Below, piece by piece: positions 1-9,333 of a stretch of DNA of 64,000 bases. The translations under genes were made by a program, and so were the position numbers. The DNA is from an uncultured Pelagibacteraceae bacterium (lineage in GTDB: Bacteria > Pseudomonadota > Alphaproteobacteria > Pelagibacterales > Pelagibacteraceae). Location of the stretch: positions 1 to 64,000 of the forward strand of contig CACKGP010000001.1 of assembly GCA_902599805.1 (NCBI GenBank), in the 5' to 3' direction. The notes beneath the pieces were generated by a model. The model did no database searches and had not been told where the DNA came from. It saw only the letters and a list, made by a program, of their open reading frames with translations. Numbering within the stretch: position 1 is the stretch's first letter; each line of letters opens with the position of its first letter.

Positions 1-862
1 CGCTATCATTTATATTTTTATTTTTTAACCATTTAAAAATAAAAGGAACTTTAATTTTTGACAAATCTATATTCACAGTTAATTTTTTAGGCACTGACCT
101 GACAATATTTTCAATAATACCTCCACCAGTTATATTTGCAGCAGAGGAAATTAAATTTTTATCTACCAGTCTTAAAATTTCCTTCGTATAAATTTTTGTA
201 GGTTTTAATAATTCATATTCAATTTTTTTATTAATTTTAGAATTTTTTATTACATTTCTCACAAGTGAAAAACCATTTGAATGTAAACCAGAGGAAGGTA
301 TTGCTAATATAATATTATTACTTTTGACTTTTTTTTCTGTAATAAGCTTATTCTTTGAAACTATACCAACCGTAAATCCGGCTAAATCAAATTTATTTTT
401 TTCATATGTTCCTGGCATTTCTGCTGTCTCTCCACCAACTAAAACACAATCAGAGATTTTACAGCCATTAATAATACCCTTAATTATTTTTTTCATTTTA
501 ATAAGGTTTATCTTACCAATTGCAATATAATCTAAAAAAAATAATGGTTTTGCTCCCTGTACAATTAAATCGTTAACGCACATAGCCACCAAATCTATTC
601 CAATTGTATCAAATTTGTTAAATTTATTTGCTAACTCTAGTTTAGTGCCCACACCATCAGTGCTTGCTACTAGAAGAGAATTTTTCAGTTTAAATTTTCC
701 AGGATCAAAAACAGAAGCAAATTTACCAATGTTATTTTTATTAAATTTATTTAATTTTTTTCTGAAGACTTGTTGTGAGTATTTTCCAATATATTTTGTA
801 AATTTATCAGCTGATTCAATATTTACACCGCTTTTTTTATAACTATTTTTTGTTTTTTTCAT
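1..862 (-). CDS. purM: phosphoribosylformylglycinamidine cyclo-ligase (AIR synthetase), 3' end outside window
   Basis: PurM closes the imidazole ring of formylglycinamidine ribonucleotide to AIR with ATP in de novo purine synthesis. About 287 N-terminal residues are visible; the reading frame runs off the left edge. The translation shows the family motifs STDGVGTKL, GIDLVAMCVNDLIVQGA, VGGETAEMPG and LAIPSSGLHSNGFSLVR, followed by NITGGGI. The start is the ATG at 862, opening MKKTKNSYKKSGVNIESADK, which matches the usual 'Y..AGVDI..' beginning. It is divergent from the next gene, with only 24 bases between the start codons. Short open frames on the opposite strand here are shadows. Identification is secure. 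Confidence 0.96.
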   Translation of the reverse strand, partial: MKKTKNSYKKSGVNIESADKFTKYIGKYSQQVFRKKLNKFNKNNIGKFASVFDPGKFKLKNSLLVASTDGVGTKLELANKFNKFDTIGIDLVAMCVNDLIVQGAKPLFFLDYIAIGKINLIKMKKIIKGIINGCKISDCVLVGGETAEMPGTYEKNKFDLAGFTVGIVSKNKLITEKKVKSNNIILAIPSSGLHSNGFSLVRNVIKNSKINKKIEYELLKPTKIYTKEILRLVDKNLISSAANITGGGIIENIVRSVPKKLTVNIDLSKIKVPFIFKWLKNKNINDS

Positions 863-886
863 CGATAAGGTGGTATTTAGATAATT

Positions 887-1939
887 ATGAAAAAAATTGT
901 TTTTTTCTTATTATTAATATTATTATTTTTATATAAAACACAAAATGTTTTTGCTTATCAAGACGCATTTACTGTTGATAAAATTATCATTGAGGGCAAA
1001 ATTAAACAAAACAATTACAAAGAGAGGTATATTGAAATAGCCTTTAGAAAGGGATTTGAAAAACTATTAAGCAATATACTTAAAATTGAAGATCAAAAAA
1101 AAATATTCAGCACCGAGTTAGCAATAATAAAATCATTTGTTCGAAATTATAGAATTATTGATGAACAAGAAATTGAGGGAAAGTATCGACTTGAAATTTC
1201 TTTATCTTTCAAAGAAGAGTTAATAAATCAATTTTTTCAAAAAAAAGGAATATCTTATTCTGCTTCACAAAGCTTTGAAACTTTAATTTATCCAATTTTT
1301 ATTAAAAACTCAGAATTACAAGTATTTTCTGGCAACCAGTTTTTTGAAGAATGGAACATAAATAAAGAATTTGAAGGAGTGAATTTTATTTTACCCGTAG
1401 AAAGTTTAGATGACCTTGTTTTCATAAAAAAAAATAAAGATGATTTAGAGGAAATCGACCTCCAACGCCTTGTTGATAAATACGAAATTAAAAATAGCGC
1501 TATTTTAATACTAAGATATGATGAAAGTGCTTTAAATGTTTTTATCAAAACTGATTTTAAAGGGTTTAAGACACTAAAAAAAATAGATATTTTTGTGAAA
1601 GATTTGGACAATAAAACAGTAAGACAAGAAACTATTTTAAAATTAAAATCAATCCTCCATGATATGTGGAAAGAGCAAAATCTTATCGACGCATCTACAC
1701 CTTCTTATTTAAGCTTAAATGTACAATTTAAAGAACCTTATAATCTTGCAGAAGTTATAAGTAAAATTAAAAAAATAAGTATTATTAAGTCTCACAATAT
1801 TCAAGAACTCAATAAAAAAAATGCAATAATAAAAATTAAATATTTAGGAAAAATAAAAAGTTTAGAAAATTTTCTTACCCAAAATGGATTTAGTATAAAA
1901 ATCCAAGACAACGAGTGGAATTTAATCATTAAAGGATGA
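887..1939 (+). CDS. DUF2066 family exported protein
   Basis: A 350-residue protein with a clear signal peptide (MKK, then a hydrophobic run to about residue 20, likely cleaved after VFA). The body reads like the DUF2066 family: a 'YRERYIEIAFRKGFEKLL'-type segment near residue 45 and a C-terminal part with repeated short beta strands. The function of this family is unknown; it is probably periplasmic or inner-membrane associated. The purM / DUF2066 / hda order is known in other alphaproteobacteria and supports the call. It is followed after 3 bases by the hda-like gene, so the two are probably co-transcribed. The family assignment is by recognition and neighbourhood, not a search. Confidence 0.7.
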   Translation: MKKIVFFLLLILLFLYKTQNVFAYQDAFTVDKIIIEGKIKQNNYKERYIEIAFRKGFEKLLSNILKIEDQKKIFSTELAIIKSFVRNYRIIDEQEIEGKYRLEISLSFKEELINQFFQKKGISYSASQSFETLIYPIFIKNSELQVFSGNQFFEEWNINKEFEGVNFILPVESLDDLVFIKKNKDDLEEIDLQRLVDKYEIKNSAILILRYDESALNVFIKTDFKGFKTLKKIDIFVKDLDNKTVRQETILKLKSILHDMWKEQNLIDASTPSYLSLNVQFKEPYNLAEVISKIKKISIIKSHNIQELNKKNAIIKIKYLGKIKSLENFLTQNGFSIKIQDNEWNLIIKG

Positions 1940-1942
1940 ATC

Positions 1943-2611
1943 ATGTCTAAACAATTAATATTTAATTTTCCTTTTAAAAAAAATTATTTAGAACAGGATT
2001 TTTATGTTTCAAAAAATAATTTTAATGCCTTTAAGTTAATTGAAAGTTGGCCAAAATGGCCAAGCAGATTGGTAAATATTTTTGGACCAAAGGGTTGTGG
2101 TAAAACTCATTTAATAAATATTTTAAAAGTAAAAATTGACACAATTGTTGTTTTATCAAAAAATATATCAAGAGATATTTTGAAAGAGTATAAAAGTAGA
2201 GAATGTTTGGTAATAGATGATTTTAACAATGATATTGACGAAAAGACTTTATATTCAATTATAAATCAAGCTTATCAGGATAATAAATATTTAATTATTT
2301 CATCCACTAATTCTATCAAAAATGTTCAAACAAAAATTAAAGATTTAGAATCTAGATTTACTAGTTTTGTAGACATTGGCATTGATTTACCTACAGATGA
2401 GCTTATTAGGGTTATACTAACAAAAAATTTTTCGGACAAACAAATTCAAGTAAGTGAAAAAAATATTGAGTATATATTAAAAAATATTGAGAGATCTTAC
2501 GAAAAAATAAATACTTTTTCAAATTCTATTGACAGTCTATCCCTTACTAAGGCACAACCTATAAAATTACATTTAATTAAAAAAGTATTGAATGAGATAA
2601 ATGTACAGTAA
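1943..2611 (+). CDS. hda: DnaA-like AAA+ regulator (Hda family)
   Basis: A 222-residue AAA+ protein lacking the DNA-binding domain IV of DnaA. The N-terminus (QLIFNFPF) resembles the clamp-binding start of Hda ('QLPLDLP/F'). Walker A is FGPKGCGKTHL near residue 48 and Walker B is CLVIDDFN near residue 90, with a sensor-like 'LESRF' near 136. In the Hda family the protein, bound to the DNA-loaded beta clamp, stimulates ATP hydrolysis by DnaA and prevents re-initiation. The gene lies between the DUF2066 gene and aspS with gaps of 3 and 6 bases. Its length suits Hda rather than DnaA (about 450 residues). Confidence 0.85.
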   Translation: MSKQLIFNFPFKKNYLEQDFYVSKNNFNAFKLIESWPKWPSRLVNIFGPKGCGKTHLINILKVKIDTIVVLSKNISRDILKEYKSRECLVIDDFNNDIDEKTLYSIINQAYQDNKYLIISSTNSIKNVQTKIKDLESRFTSFVDIGIDLPTDELIRVILTKNFSDKQIQVSEKNIEYILKNIERSYEKINTFSNSIDSLSLTKAQPIKLHLIKKVLNEINVQ

Positions 2612-2617
2612 AATAAT

Positions 2618-4408
2618 ATGAATAAATATAGAACACATAATTGTTCCGAACTAAATGAAAAAAATATTGGAATAAAAATTAAGTTATCTGGTTGGATACA
2701 TAGAAAAAGGGACCACGGAAATTTACTTTTCATAGATATAAGAGACCATTTTGGTATAACTCAATGTGTAATAGAAAATAAAGATAAAAATTTTAAAGTT
2801 TTAGAAAAGCTGAGACCAGAGTCTGTAATTTTAGTTGAGGGCAAAGTAATTAAAAGATCTAAAGAAACAGAAAACAAAGATTTAAAAACAGGTTTAATAG
2901 AAGTTAAAATTGAAAATATTAAAGTTTTATCTGAGGCAAAGGAACTACCTTTGCCGGTTTTTGGTGAACAAGATTATCCTGAGGAAACTAGATTAAAGTA
3001 TAGATTTATTGATTTAAGAAGAAATGAAATGCATAAAAATATTGAATTAAGATCTAAAATTTTATCATTTCTAAGAACAAAAATGACTGAAAATAACTTT
3101 TTAGAATTTCAAACACCTATTCTTACTGCGTCAAGCCCTGAGGGCGCTAGAGACTTTTTAGTACCAAGTCGTGTCCATCCTGGAAAATTCTACGCACTAC
3201 CACAGGCTCCACAACAATTTAAACAAATGATAATGATTTCTGGTTTTGATAGATATTTTCAAGTTGCACCGTGTTTTAGAGATGAAGATGGAAGAGCAGA
3301 TAGAAGTCCAGGAGAGCACTATCAATTAGATATAGAAATGTCTTTTGTTGAGCAAGAGGATGTTTTAAAAACAGTCGAACCAATATTTTTTGATTTATTT
3401 AAGAAATTTGGCAAAAATAAAAAGATAAATCAAATTCCATTTCCTAGAATTAAATACAAAGATGCTTTAAACAAATATGGAACAGACAAGCCTGATTTAA
3501 GAAACCCTATTGAGTTGATAGATGTTACAGAGATTTTTAAGTCCAAAGAAGTTGGACTAAAAATTTTTAAAGAAATAATATCTAAAGGTGGTATAGTGAA
3601 AGCAATTCCAGTTTCTGATACCCACACAAAACCAAGAAGTTTTTTTGATGGGCTTAATAACTGGGCAATTAGCGAGGGTGCAAGTGGGCTAGCCTATATT
3701 ACCTTTGAGAATGATGGCTCTAAAATTGTCGGTAAAGGTCCAATAGCAAAATTTTTCTCTGAGGAGGCCTTAATAAAACTGTTAAAACTTTGCAAAATTA
3801 ATGAGAAAGACTCAATCTTTTTCGTTTGTAATAAGGAAAAGGAGGCAATAAATTTCTCAGGAATTGTAAGACAAAAAATTGCTGAAGATTTGAAAATAAT
3901 AGACAGTAATAGTTTTAAGTTTTGTTGGATTACAGATTACCCAATGTATGAATACGATGAAAAAGAAAAGAAAATAGATTTTAGTCACAATCCTTTTTCT
4001 ATGCCTCAAATAGAGATGAAGGATTTTGAAAAAACCGATCCACTTCAGATTTTAGCATATCAATACGATCTTGTATGTAACGGTTATGAGCTTTCATCTG
4101 GTGCGATTCGAAACCACATTCCAGATTATCTTTTTAAGGTTTTCTCAAAGGTTGGTTATACAGAAAAAATGGTCAAACAAAATTTTTCTGGAATGATTAA
4201 AGCACTTTCATACGGAGCACCACCACATGGAGGTATGGCTCCTGGCATAGATAGAATTGTTATGCTTTTAGCAAATCAAAAAAACATAAGAGAGGTTACC
4301 TTATTTCCTCTTAATCAAAATGCTGAAGACCTTTTAATGGAAGCACCATCAGAGGCAAATGAAAAACAATTAAAAGAGTTACATATAAAAACTGTAAAGA
4401 AAAATTAG
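2618..4408 (+). CDS. aspS: aspartate--tRNA ligase
   Basis: A full-length bacterial-type class II aminoacyl-tRNA synthetase (596 residues). Domain order: N-terminal OB-fold anticodon-binding domain (residues 1-110, with [19 protein letters not shown]), catalytic core with motif 1 near 145, motif 2 ([16 protein letters not shown]) near 215-235, the bacteria-specific GAD insertion (about 300-410), and motif 3 ([15 protein letters not shown]) near 530-545. It charges tRNA-Asp. In organisms lacking AsnRS this enzyme often also charges tRNA-Asn; that cannot be decided here. Its 3' end overlaps the convergent NrdJ-like gene by 4 bases. Confidence 0.97.
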   Translation: MNKYRTHNCSELNEKNIGIKIKLSGWIHRKRDHGNLLFIDIRDHFGITQCVIENKDKNFKVLEKLRPESVILVEGKVIKRSKETENKDLKTGLIEVKIENIKVLSEAKELPLPVFGEQDYPEETRLKYRFIDLRRNEMHKNIELRSKILSFLRTKMTENNFLEFQTPILTASSPEGARDFLVPSRVHPGKFYALPQAPQQFKQMIMISGFDRYFQVAPCFRDEDGRADRSPGEHYQLDIEMSFVEQEDVLKTVEPIFFDLFKKFGKNKKINQIPFPRIKYKDALNKYGTDKPDLRNPIELIDVTEIFKSKEVGLKIFKEIISKGGIVKAIPVSDTHTKPRSFFDGLNNWAISEGASGLAYITFENDGSKIVGKGPIAKFFSEEALIKLLKLCKINEKDSIFFVCNKEKEAINFSGIVRQKIAEDLKIIDSNSFKFCWITDYPMYEYDEKEKKIDFSHNPFSMPQIEMKDFEKTDPLQILAYQYDLVCNGYELSSGAIRNHIPDYLFKVFSKVGYTEKMVKQNFSGMIKALSYGAPPHGGMAPGIDRIVMLLANQKNIREVTLFPLNQNAEDLLMEAPSEANEKQLKELHIKTVKKN

Positions 4409-5235
4409 TTTTTGCTTTTGAGATTTAATCTCACATCACTTAAATCAACAAGTTTTTCCTCATAATTACTTCTTACAAACCCTTTGCTTGTAATATTTTT
4501 TACTATTTTCAAAAATTGATCGTCCTGGTTATTATTCCCCTCATCACCTTTCATACTTATACCTGGAGTGTGTGCTAAGTCTTCTTTACCAAGATAGGAT
4601 ATGGCTAATTCTCTAAATATATAATCCAAAATGGAAGTTGCACTAAGAATTCTGTCGTTTCCAAAAACTTTTCCGGACGGTTCAAATTTTGTATCTAAAA
4701 ATGCATCCACAAACTCCTCAAGGGGAACACCATATTGAAGACCTAAAGATATTGCTATGGCAAAATTATTTGTTAATGCTTTAACAAGTTCTCCTTCTTT
4801 ATTTGTATCAATAAAAATTTCACCAATTTTACCATCATCATATTCACCTGTATGCAAATAAATTTTATGATCCCCAATGGTTGCTTTTTGTATATAGCCC
4901 TTTCTTCTGTCAGGCATTTGAAATCTTTTTTCATTAGATTTATTTTCATATCTTTTATTTGTATTATTATTTTTCTTTGATAGTTCAGTTCTTATTTTTT
5001 CAGTAGGTGCGCTCTCTTTAGAATGTGTAATTTTTAAATTTTTTAAATCTGATTTAATTTCTTTTTTTCCATCAGATCTTTTAGTTTTTCTATTGTTTAC
5101 TGTGACGTTAACTATTTCGACTTTTCCATCTTTTCTATTATCTACCTCAGATAATGATTTTTCATTGAGTTCATCTAACTCATGAACTATCTTAAAAGTG
5201 CAAGTATAATGGGTTTCTACTAAAAATTTTGACAT
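4405..5235 (-). CDS. stand-alone NrdJ C-terminal (TSCPD-type) domain protein
   Basis: A 276-residue protein matching the C-terminal tail of B12-dependent class II ribonucleotide reductase (NrdJ), without any catalytic barrel. Residues 1-55 ([16 protein letters not shown]) are a separate segment. Residues 55-105 are a Lys/Asn-rich linker of low complexity. From about 107 the alphaproteobacterial NrdJ tail is recognisable: [53 protein letters not shown] and [18 protein letters not shown]. It carries none of the RNR active-site Cys/Glu motifs, so it cannot reduce nucleotides alone. A good ribosome site (GAGG) precedes the ATG. The complete reductase in this window is class Ia (49.3-52.2 kb). A role as a regulatory or DNA/nucleotide-binding remnant is only a guess. 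Confidence 0.8.
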   Translation of the reverse strand: MSKFLVETHYTCTFKIVHELDELNEKSLSEVDNRKDGKVEIVNVTVNNRKTKRSDGKKEIKSDLKNLKITHSKESAPTEKIRTELSKKNNNTNKRYENKSNEKRFQMPDRRKGYIQKATIGDHKIYLHTGEYDDGKIGEIFIDTNKEGELVKALTNNFAIAISLGLQYGVPLEEFVDAFLDTKFEPSGKVFGNDRILSATSILDYIFRELAISYLGKEDLAHTPGISMKGDEGNNNQDDQFLKIVKNITSKGFVRSNYEEKLVDLSDVRLNLKSKN

Positions 5236-5352
5236 AATTTATCCTCAATGTTTGTTGAAACTAACAGAGTTTTAGATATATACGATAAAGATGTGGTGTC
5301 TATTAATATTTTATACAATTTGGAATTGTGTGGACTTAATTTTTTATAAAAA

Positions 5353-5709
5353 ATGATAAAACAAATTTTTACTTGGTGGAATCGTCAAACTTTCGGGACC
5401 TTTCTTTACACACTTTTTTTTGGAAAATTTGTGGGAAAAGATAACTCAGGTAATAAATATTATCAAAACAACAAAGGTAAGAGATGGGTAATTTACAACG
5501 GTGAGATTAATGCATCAAAAATAGAATCAGATTGGTACCAGTGGATACATTATCAAATAGATACCAATCCATCAAAAATAAAAGTTTCAAAACATTCATG
5601 GCAGAGACCACATTCTGACAACAAAACAGGAACTGAAAAAGCATACAGACCAAATAAAATAACTAATAAAAAAAAAGATTTCAAAAAATATGAAAGTTGG
5701 AAACCATAG
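5353..5709 (+). CDS. NADH:ubiquinone oxidoreductase subunit NDUFA12-like
   Basis: A 118-residue protein of the NDUFA12/B17.2 family, an accessory subunit of respiratory complex I shared by mitochondria and alphaproteobacteria. Recognisable features are the N-terminal 'TWWNRQTFGT' (usual 'W.....GT'), GKFVGKDNSGNKYYQ, the RWVIYNG stretch, the Trp-rich WYQWIHYQ and the late 'PHSDNKTGTEKAYRP' (usual 'P..PN.TGT..AY.P'). The family lies at the periphery of complex I on the inner face of the membrane. Its 3' end overlaps the DUF2155 gene by 20 bases, a pairing seen in other alphaproteobacteria. Confidence 0.93.
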   Translation: MIKQIFTWWNRQTFGTFLYTLFFGKFVGKDNSGNKYYQNNKGKRWVIYNGEINASKIESDWYQWIHYQIDTNPSKIKVSKHSWQRPHSDNKTGTEKAYRPNKITNKKKDFKKYESWKP

Positions 5710-6193
5710 AATTTTATATATATTAATTTTATTTATGCTTTGTTCCTTAAAGGTTTTTTCTCAAGAAAAATTAGAGTTAGAAAACATTCTACCATCTTTC
5801 GAGACAACAATAGAGTCACAAAACCTAAATGATGAAAAAGAAACGAACACCTCTAAATTAAAGTCTAAAATCCCGCAAATAACATCTAATGACTCTGTGA
5901 TTGTAAAATTTAAAGCTTTAGATAAAATTACCGCTAAAACTTCAACTATAAACATACCTTTGGGAAAAAAGAAAAAATTTGGCTATTTAGAAATTTTTCC
6001 CAAAAAATGTGCTCTTTCAACCTCAGATAATGCCAAAGGTGTTGTTGCCTATATACAGGTTAAAGATTTATCGGAAAAAAGAGACGATAAAGTTTTTGTA
6101 TTTAATGGATGGACTTTTTCCTCAAGTGTAACACTAAGAACATTTGATCATCCAGTGTATGATTTGTGGTTAACAGGCTGCGAAAATATTTAA
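5690..6193 (+). CDS. DUF2155 family exported protein
   Basis: A 167-residue protein with an N-terminal signal peptide (hydrophobic run ending near VFSQ, residue 25), a variable Ser/Thr/Lys-rich spacer (25-90), and a C-terminal DUF2155 domain. The domain is recognised by 'GYLEIFPKKC', 'AYIQVKD', 'VFNGWTFSSS' and the closing 'HPVYDLWLTGC'. The two cysteines could form a disulphide in the periplasm. The role of the family is unknown; the constant neighbourhood with NDUFA12 suggests a link to the respiratory membrane, but that is inference. The start at 5690 lies inside the preceding gene, and the next gene starts directly after the stop. Confidence 0.85.
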   Translation: MKVGNHRILYILILFMLCSLKVFSQEKLELENILPSFETTIESQNLNDEKETNTSKLKSKIPQITSNDSVIVKFKALDKITAKTSTINIPLGKKKKFGYLEIFPKKCALSTSDNAKGVVAYIQVKDLSEKRDDKVFVFNGWTFSSSVTLRTFDHPVYDLWLTGCENI

Positions 6194-7369
6194 ATGAAAC
6201 CTTCCGATATCACAAAACTTAAACATCTAGCGCAGGATAAAATATCTAGGTCTGCAAATCCTGCAATCGTAAGAAATTCTACTGTATTTTTTAAAAATAT
6301 GCAGGAGCTTATCAGACAAGAAGATTTAGTAAAAAAAGGCACTAAAGTAAATTTTTATGAGTATGGAAGAGCAGGTAGTCAAACAACAATTGCTCTTCAA
6401 AACTTTATTTCTGAATTAGAAGGCGCTTATAGAACATTTCTAACCTCAACAGGCTTTGGAGCAATTGCGCTTGCTATAATGAGCATTTGTAGACCGGGAG
6501 ATGAAATAGTTGTTACAGATGCAGTATACGCGCCAACAAGAATGATAACCTCTAAATTATTAAAAGAGTTTGGTGTAAAAACTCATTTTTATAATCCCGA
6601 AAATTTAAAAAGTCTAAAAAGCAAAATCAACAAAAAAACAAAAATGCTATTTATTGAAAACCCCGGTAGCAATACATTTGAATTCCAAGACCTTTCAGAA
6701 ATTATCAAAATTGCAAAAAAAAATAAAATTATCACTGCAATAGATAATACTTGGGGTACGCCCTTTTTAATAAAACCACTAAAATTAGGATTTGATATGT
6801 CAATATCATCTGGAACAAAATATTTATCTGGTCACTCTGACGTTATGCTTGGTACTTTAGCGGTAAATAAAAAAGTTTATGAAAAAGTTAAATTCTACAA
6901 TAAACTTCTAGGGTATAGAGCATCACCTGACGATGCTTACTTAGTTTTGAGAGGATTAAGAACACTTGATATAAGGCTTAAAAGACATGAAGAAAACACA
7001 AAAAGAATTATTAGTTTTTTAAAGCAAGAAAATAAAATAAAAGAAATACTTTACCCATACAAGAAAGGTACTGAAAACTATTCTAATTGGAAAAAATACT
7101 ATTCAGGGTCAACGGGTTTATTTTCAGTGTTGATTTATTCAAAAAATAAAAACTCGGTATTTAAATTTATAAATTCACTCAAATTTTTTGGAATAGGACA
7201 GAGTTGGGGTGGTTTTGAAAGTTTAGTTTTATATCAAAGCCATATAATTCAACGTATTTACAAAAAATATATTAAACCAAACCATCATTTGGTCAGGTTT
7301 CATATAGGTTTAGAAGATCCAAAGGATTTGATTGAAGATTTGAGAAAAGCTATTAAAAAGATTAGATGA
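6194..7369 (+). CDS. metC: cystathionine beta-lyase / Cys-Met metabolism PLP enzyme
   Basis: A 391-residue fold-type I PLP enzyme of the Cys/Met family. Visible motifs: YGRAGSQTT (phosphate binding), TSTGFGAIALAIM, the 'AIDNTWGTP' Asp that contacts the pyridine ring (around residue 183), and 'SSGTKYLSGHSDVMLG' with the PLP lysine (near residue 205). The C-terminal domain has SWGGFESL and HLVRFHIGLEDP. MetC-type enzymes split cystathionine to homocysteine, pyruvate and ammonia; some members act on other thiol amino acids, so substrate is inferred. The ATG directly follows the DUF2155 stop, and the MFS gene overlaps its end by 4 bases (ATGA). Confidence 0.88.
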   Translation: MKPSDITKLKHLAQDKISRSANPAIVRNSTVFFKNMQELIRQEDLVKKGTKVNFYEYGRAGSQTTIALQNFISELEGAYRTFLTSTGFGAIALAIMSICRPGDEIVVTDAVYAPTRMITSKLLKEFGVKTHFYNPENLKSLKSKINKKTKMLFIENPGSNTFEFQDLSEIIKIAKKNKIITAIDNTWGTPFLIKPLKLGFDMSISSGTKYLSGHSDVMLGTLAVNKKVYEKVKFYNKLLGYRASPDDAYLVLRGLRTLDIRLKRHEENTKRIISFLKQENKIKEILYPYKKGTENYSNWKKYYSGSTGLFSVLIYSKNKNSVFKFINSLKFFGIGQSWGGFESLVLYQSHIIQRIYKKYIKPNHHLVRFHIGLEDPKDLIEDLRKAIKKIR

Positions 7370-8598
7370 AATCAAAATTTTTTCCAAACAAAACAGCATT
7401 AATAACTTTGGTAGCTGCATGCTTTGTAGTTAATGTAACAATGGGGGTTAGACAAACCTTCGGTTTATTTTCTGGCGATTTTGAAATTGATTGTGGAATA
7501 TCCAACACAGAGTTCGGTCTTGCTATTGCTCTGCATGCTTTGATATGGGGTATTGTAACACCTATTTTTGGAAGATTTGCTGATAAACATGGCGGAAGTA
7601 AAATGGTAATATTTACTCTAATTATTTATGGTGTTGGAGTTTTAGCTTTAGGAAATAATTTTAACACAGGTACATGGTTTCAAATAAATCTTGGCTTAAT
7701 GGTTGGTATTGGTTTAGGTGGGGCCGCAGGAACAATTTTAGCTCCAGTTGTCACAAAACATTTTCCAAATCAAAGTAGAGGTAAAGCAGCTGGTTATGTT
7801 ACCGCTTTTGGTGGATTAGGAATGTTTATATTTCCTATTCTAACAAAATATTTGATGGTCGAAGTTGGTTGGCAAAGTACTTTCACAGTATTTGCTATAA
7901 TTTTATTTATAATGTGTATTCCAGGATTATTTTTAAAAAAACCTGAGGTTCAAAACGAAAATGTTGATTTAAAAAAAGAGCCTGAAAAAAGTGATAATGT
8001 AATAACAGTTTTAAAAGAGTCTTTTGCACATAAAGGTTTTAGATTATTAGTTTTAGGTTTTTTTGTTTGTGGATTTCAAATCACATTAGTTGCTACCCAC
8101 GTTCCAAGATATGTACAAGATAGAGGGCTCGACGATTGGACAGGCTTTGCAATTCTATCATTAATTGGATTGTTTAATATCATTGGCGTTTTAATAATGG
8201 GATACTTAAGTGATAAATATAGTAAAAAAATGCTCTTATCTGGATTATATTTTTTTAGAGCAATATCCATAATGTTATTTATATTTTTACCTCCATCAAA
8301 TATTTCAGCGATTGCTTTTGGAATATCTTTTGGACTTTTATGGCTTGCTACTGTGCCTGCAACAAACGGCATTGTAGCTCAAGTGTTTGGTGCAAAAAAT
8401 CTTTCAATGCTTTTTGGCATTGTATTTTTAAATCATCAAATTGGATCCTTCCTAGGCGCTTATTTAGGTGGAGTGTTCTACGATATTTTTGGGAATTTTG
8501 ACTATGCTTGGTATTTAGCGATAGTTTTATCTTTTGTAGCCACATTGCTGCACCTTCCAATAGACGAGAAACCAATAAGAAAAGAAGCAACAATCTAA
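7366..8598 (+). CDS. MFS transporter
   Basis: A 410-residue major facilitator with about 12 hydrophobic segments. The loop 2-3 signature GRFADKHGGSKMV (around residue 68-80) is clear, and a second copy (GYLSDKYSKKML) starts the C-terminal half near residue 280. A charged central loop (about 190-215) separates the halves. The overall look, including VNVTMGVRQTFGLFSGDFE in helix 1, is close to the oxalate/formate antiporter-like and monocarboxylate branch. The substrate is unknown. It overlaps the metC-like gene by 4 bases, so they share a transcript; import or export of a sulfur compound is possible but unproven. Confidence 0.87.
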   Translation: MKSKFFPNKTALITLVAACFVVNVTMGVRQTFGLFSGDFEIDCGISNTEFGLAIALHALIWGIVTPIFGRFADKHGGSKMVIFTLIIYGVGVLALGNNFNTGTWFQINLGLMVGIGLGGAAGTILAPVVTKHFPNQSRGKAAGYVTAFGGLGMFIFPILTKYLMVEVGWQSTFTVFAIILFIMCIPGLFLKKPEVQNENVDLKKEPEKSDNVITVLKESFAHKGFRLLVLGFFVCGFQITLVATHVPRYVQDRGLDDWTGFAILSLIGLFNIIGVLIMGYLSDKYSKKMLLSGLYFFRAISIMLFIFLPPSNISAIAFGISFGLLWLATVPATNGIVAQVFGAKNLSMLFGIVFLNHQIGSFLGAYLGGVFYDIFGNFDYAWYLAIVLSFVATLLHLPIDEKPIRKEATI

Positions 8599-8666
8599 AG
8601 TTGTGTTTATTTATTTTAATTGTTTAATTTTTTAAATTATTTAAAGTACTTTTAACGGAGGAAAAT

Positions 8667-9332
8667 ATGTTTTCAAAACAATTAAACGAAAAATTAGACA
8701 AATACCATTTACTTAAGCATCCATTTTATAAAGCCTGGAATGAAGGTAAATTAACTAGAGAAGTAATTAAAGATTACGCGGAACAATATTATCAACACGT
8801 GAAGGCTTTTCCGAGATATATCAGTGCAACCCATTCTCTTTGTGAAGATATTCAAAAAAGAAAAATTCTTTTAGAAAATCTTCAGGATGAAGAAAATAAA
8901 GATGCAGATCACCCAAAACTCTGGAAAAACTTTGCACTTGCTATGGGAGCTGACTCTGAAAAAATAGAAAAAGTTAAACAGGATTGGTTTACTAAGGAAA
9001 TGATAGATAATTTCTTTAAACAAGCTAGGCTTTCATATGCGGAAGGACTAGCATCACTTTATACATACGAAAGACAAATTCCAGAAATTGCAGAGACAAA
9101 GATTCAAGGTCTTAAAAAATTTTATGGAGTAAATACTAAAGAAGGTTTGGAGTTTTTTGAAGCTCATAAAGCAGCCGATGTAATTCACAGAGTTGAGTGC
9201 GAAAAATTATTAGACGGTTTGTCAAAAGAAGAGCAAGAAAAAGCAGAGCAAGCTTCTATGTATACAGCAAGATATCTTTGGAATTTTTTAAGCGGAATGG
9301 TTTCCAAGCATAAATTGCAAGTAGCTGCATAA
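8667..9332 (+). CDS. CADD-like diiron protein (TenA/PqqC fold), candidate p-aminobenzoate synthase
   Basis: A 221-residue all-helical protein resembling chlamydial CADD, a self-sacrificing enzyme that makes p-aminobenzoate (pABA) from its own tyrosine. The metal ligands line up with those I recall for CADD: E75, H82, E135, H167, D171 and H174, with the spacing H-x6 and H-x3-D-x2-H kept. Tyr21 (HPFYKAW) lies where CADD has its sacrificed Tyr27, and Lys145 (AETKIQGL) where CADD has its amino-donor lysine. A strong ribosome site (GGAGG) stands 5 bases before the ATG. The gene sits alone between an MFS gene and a convergent peptidase. PqqC and TenA are alternatives, but PQQ or thiamine genes are not nearby. 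Confidence 0.82.
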   Translation: MFSKQLNEKLDKYHLLKHPFYKAWNEGKLTREVIKDYAEQYYQHVKAFPRYISATHSLCEDIQKRKILLENLQDEENKDADHPKLWKNFALAMGADSEKIEKVKQDWFTKEMIDNFFKQARLSYAEGLASLYTYERQIPEIAETKIQGLKKFYGVNTKEGLEFFEAHKAADVIHRVECEKLLDGLSKEEQEKAEQASMYTARYLWNFLSGMVSKHKLQVAA

Positions 9333-9333
9333 C

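Noticed and set aside
324-842. Two open frames on the plus strand in the first kilobase
   Set aside because: They are antisense to purM, whose translation on the minus strand shows all family motifs; the plus frames give no recognisable protein.
5236-5352. A TAGATATATACGAT stretch upstream of the NrdJ-like gene as an NrdR box
   Set aside because: It matches only the central AT core; the flanking conserved C and G and a second box at 31 bp are missing.
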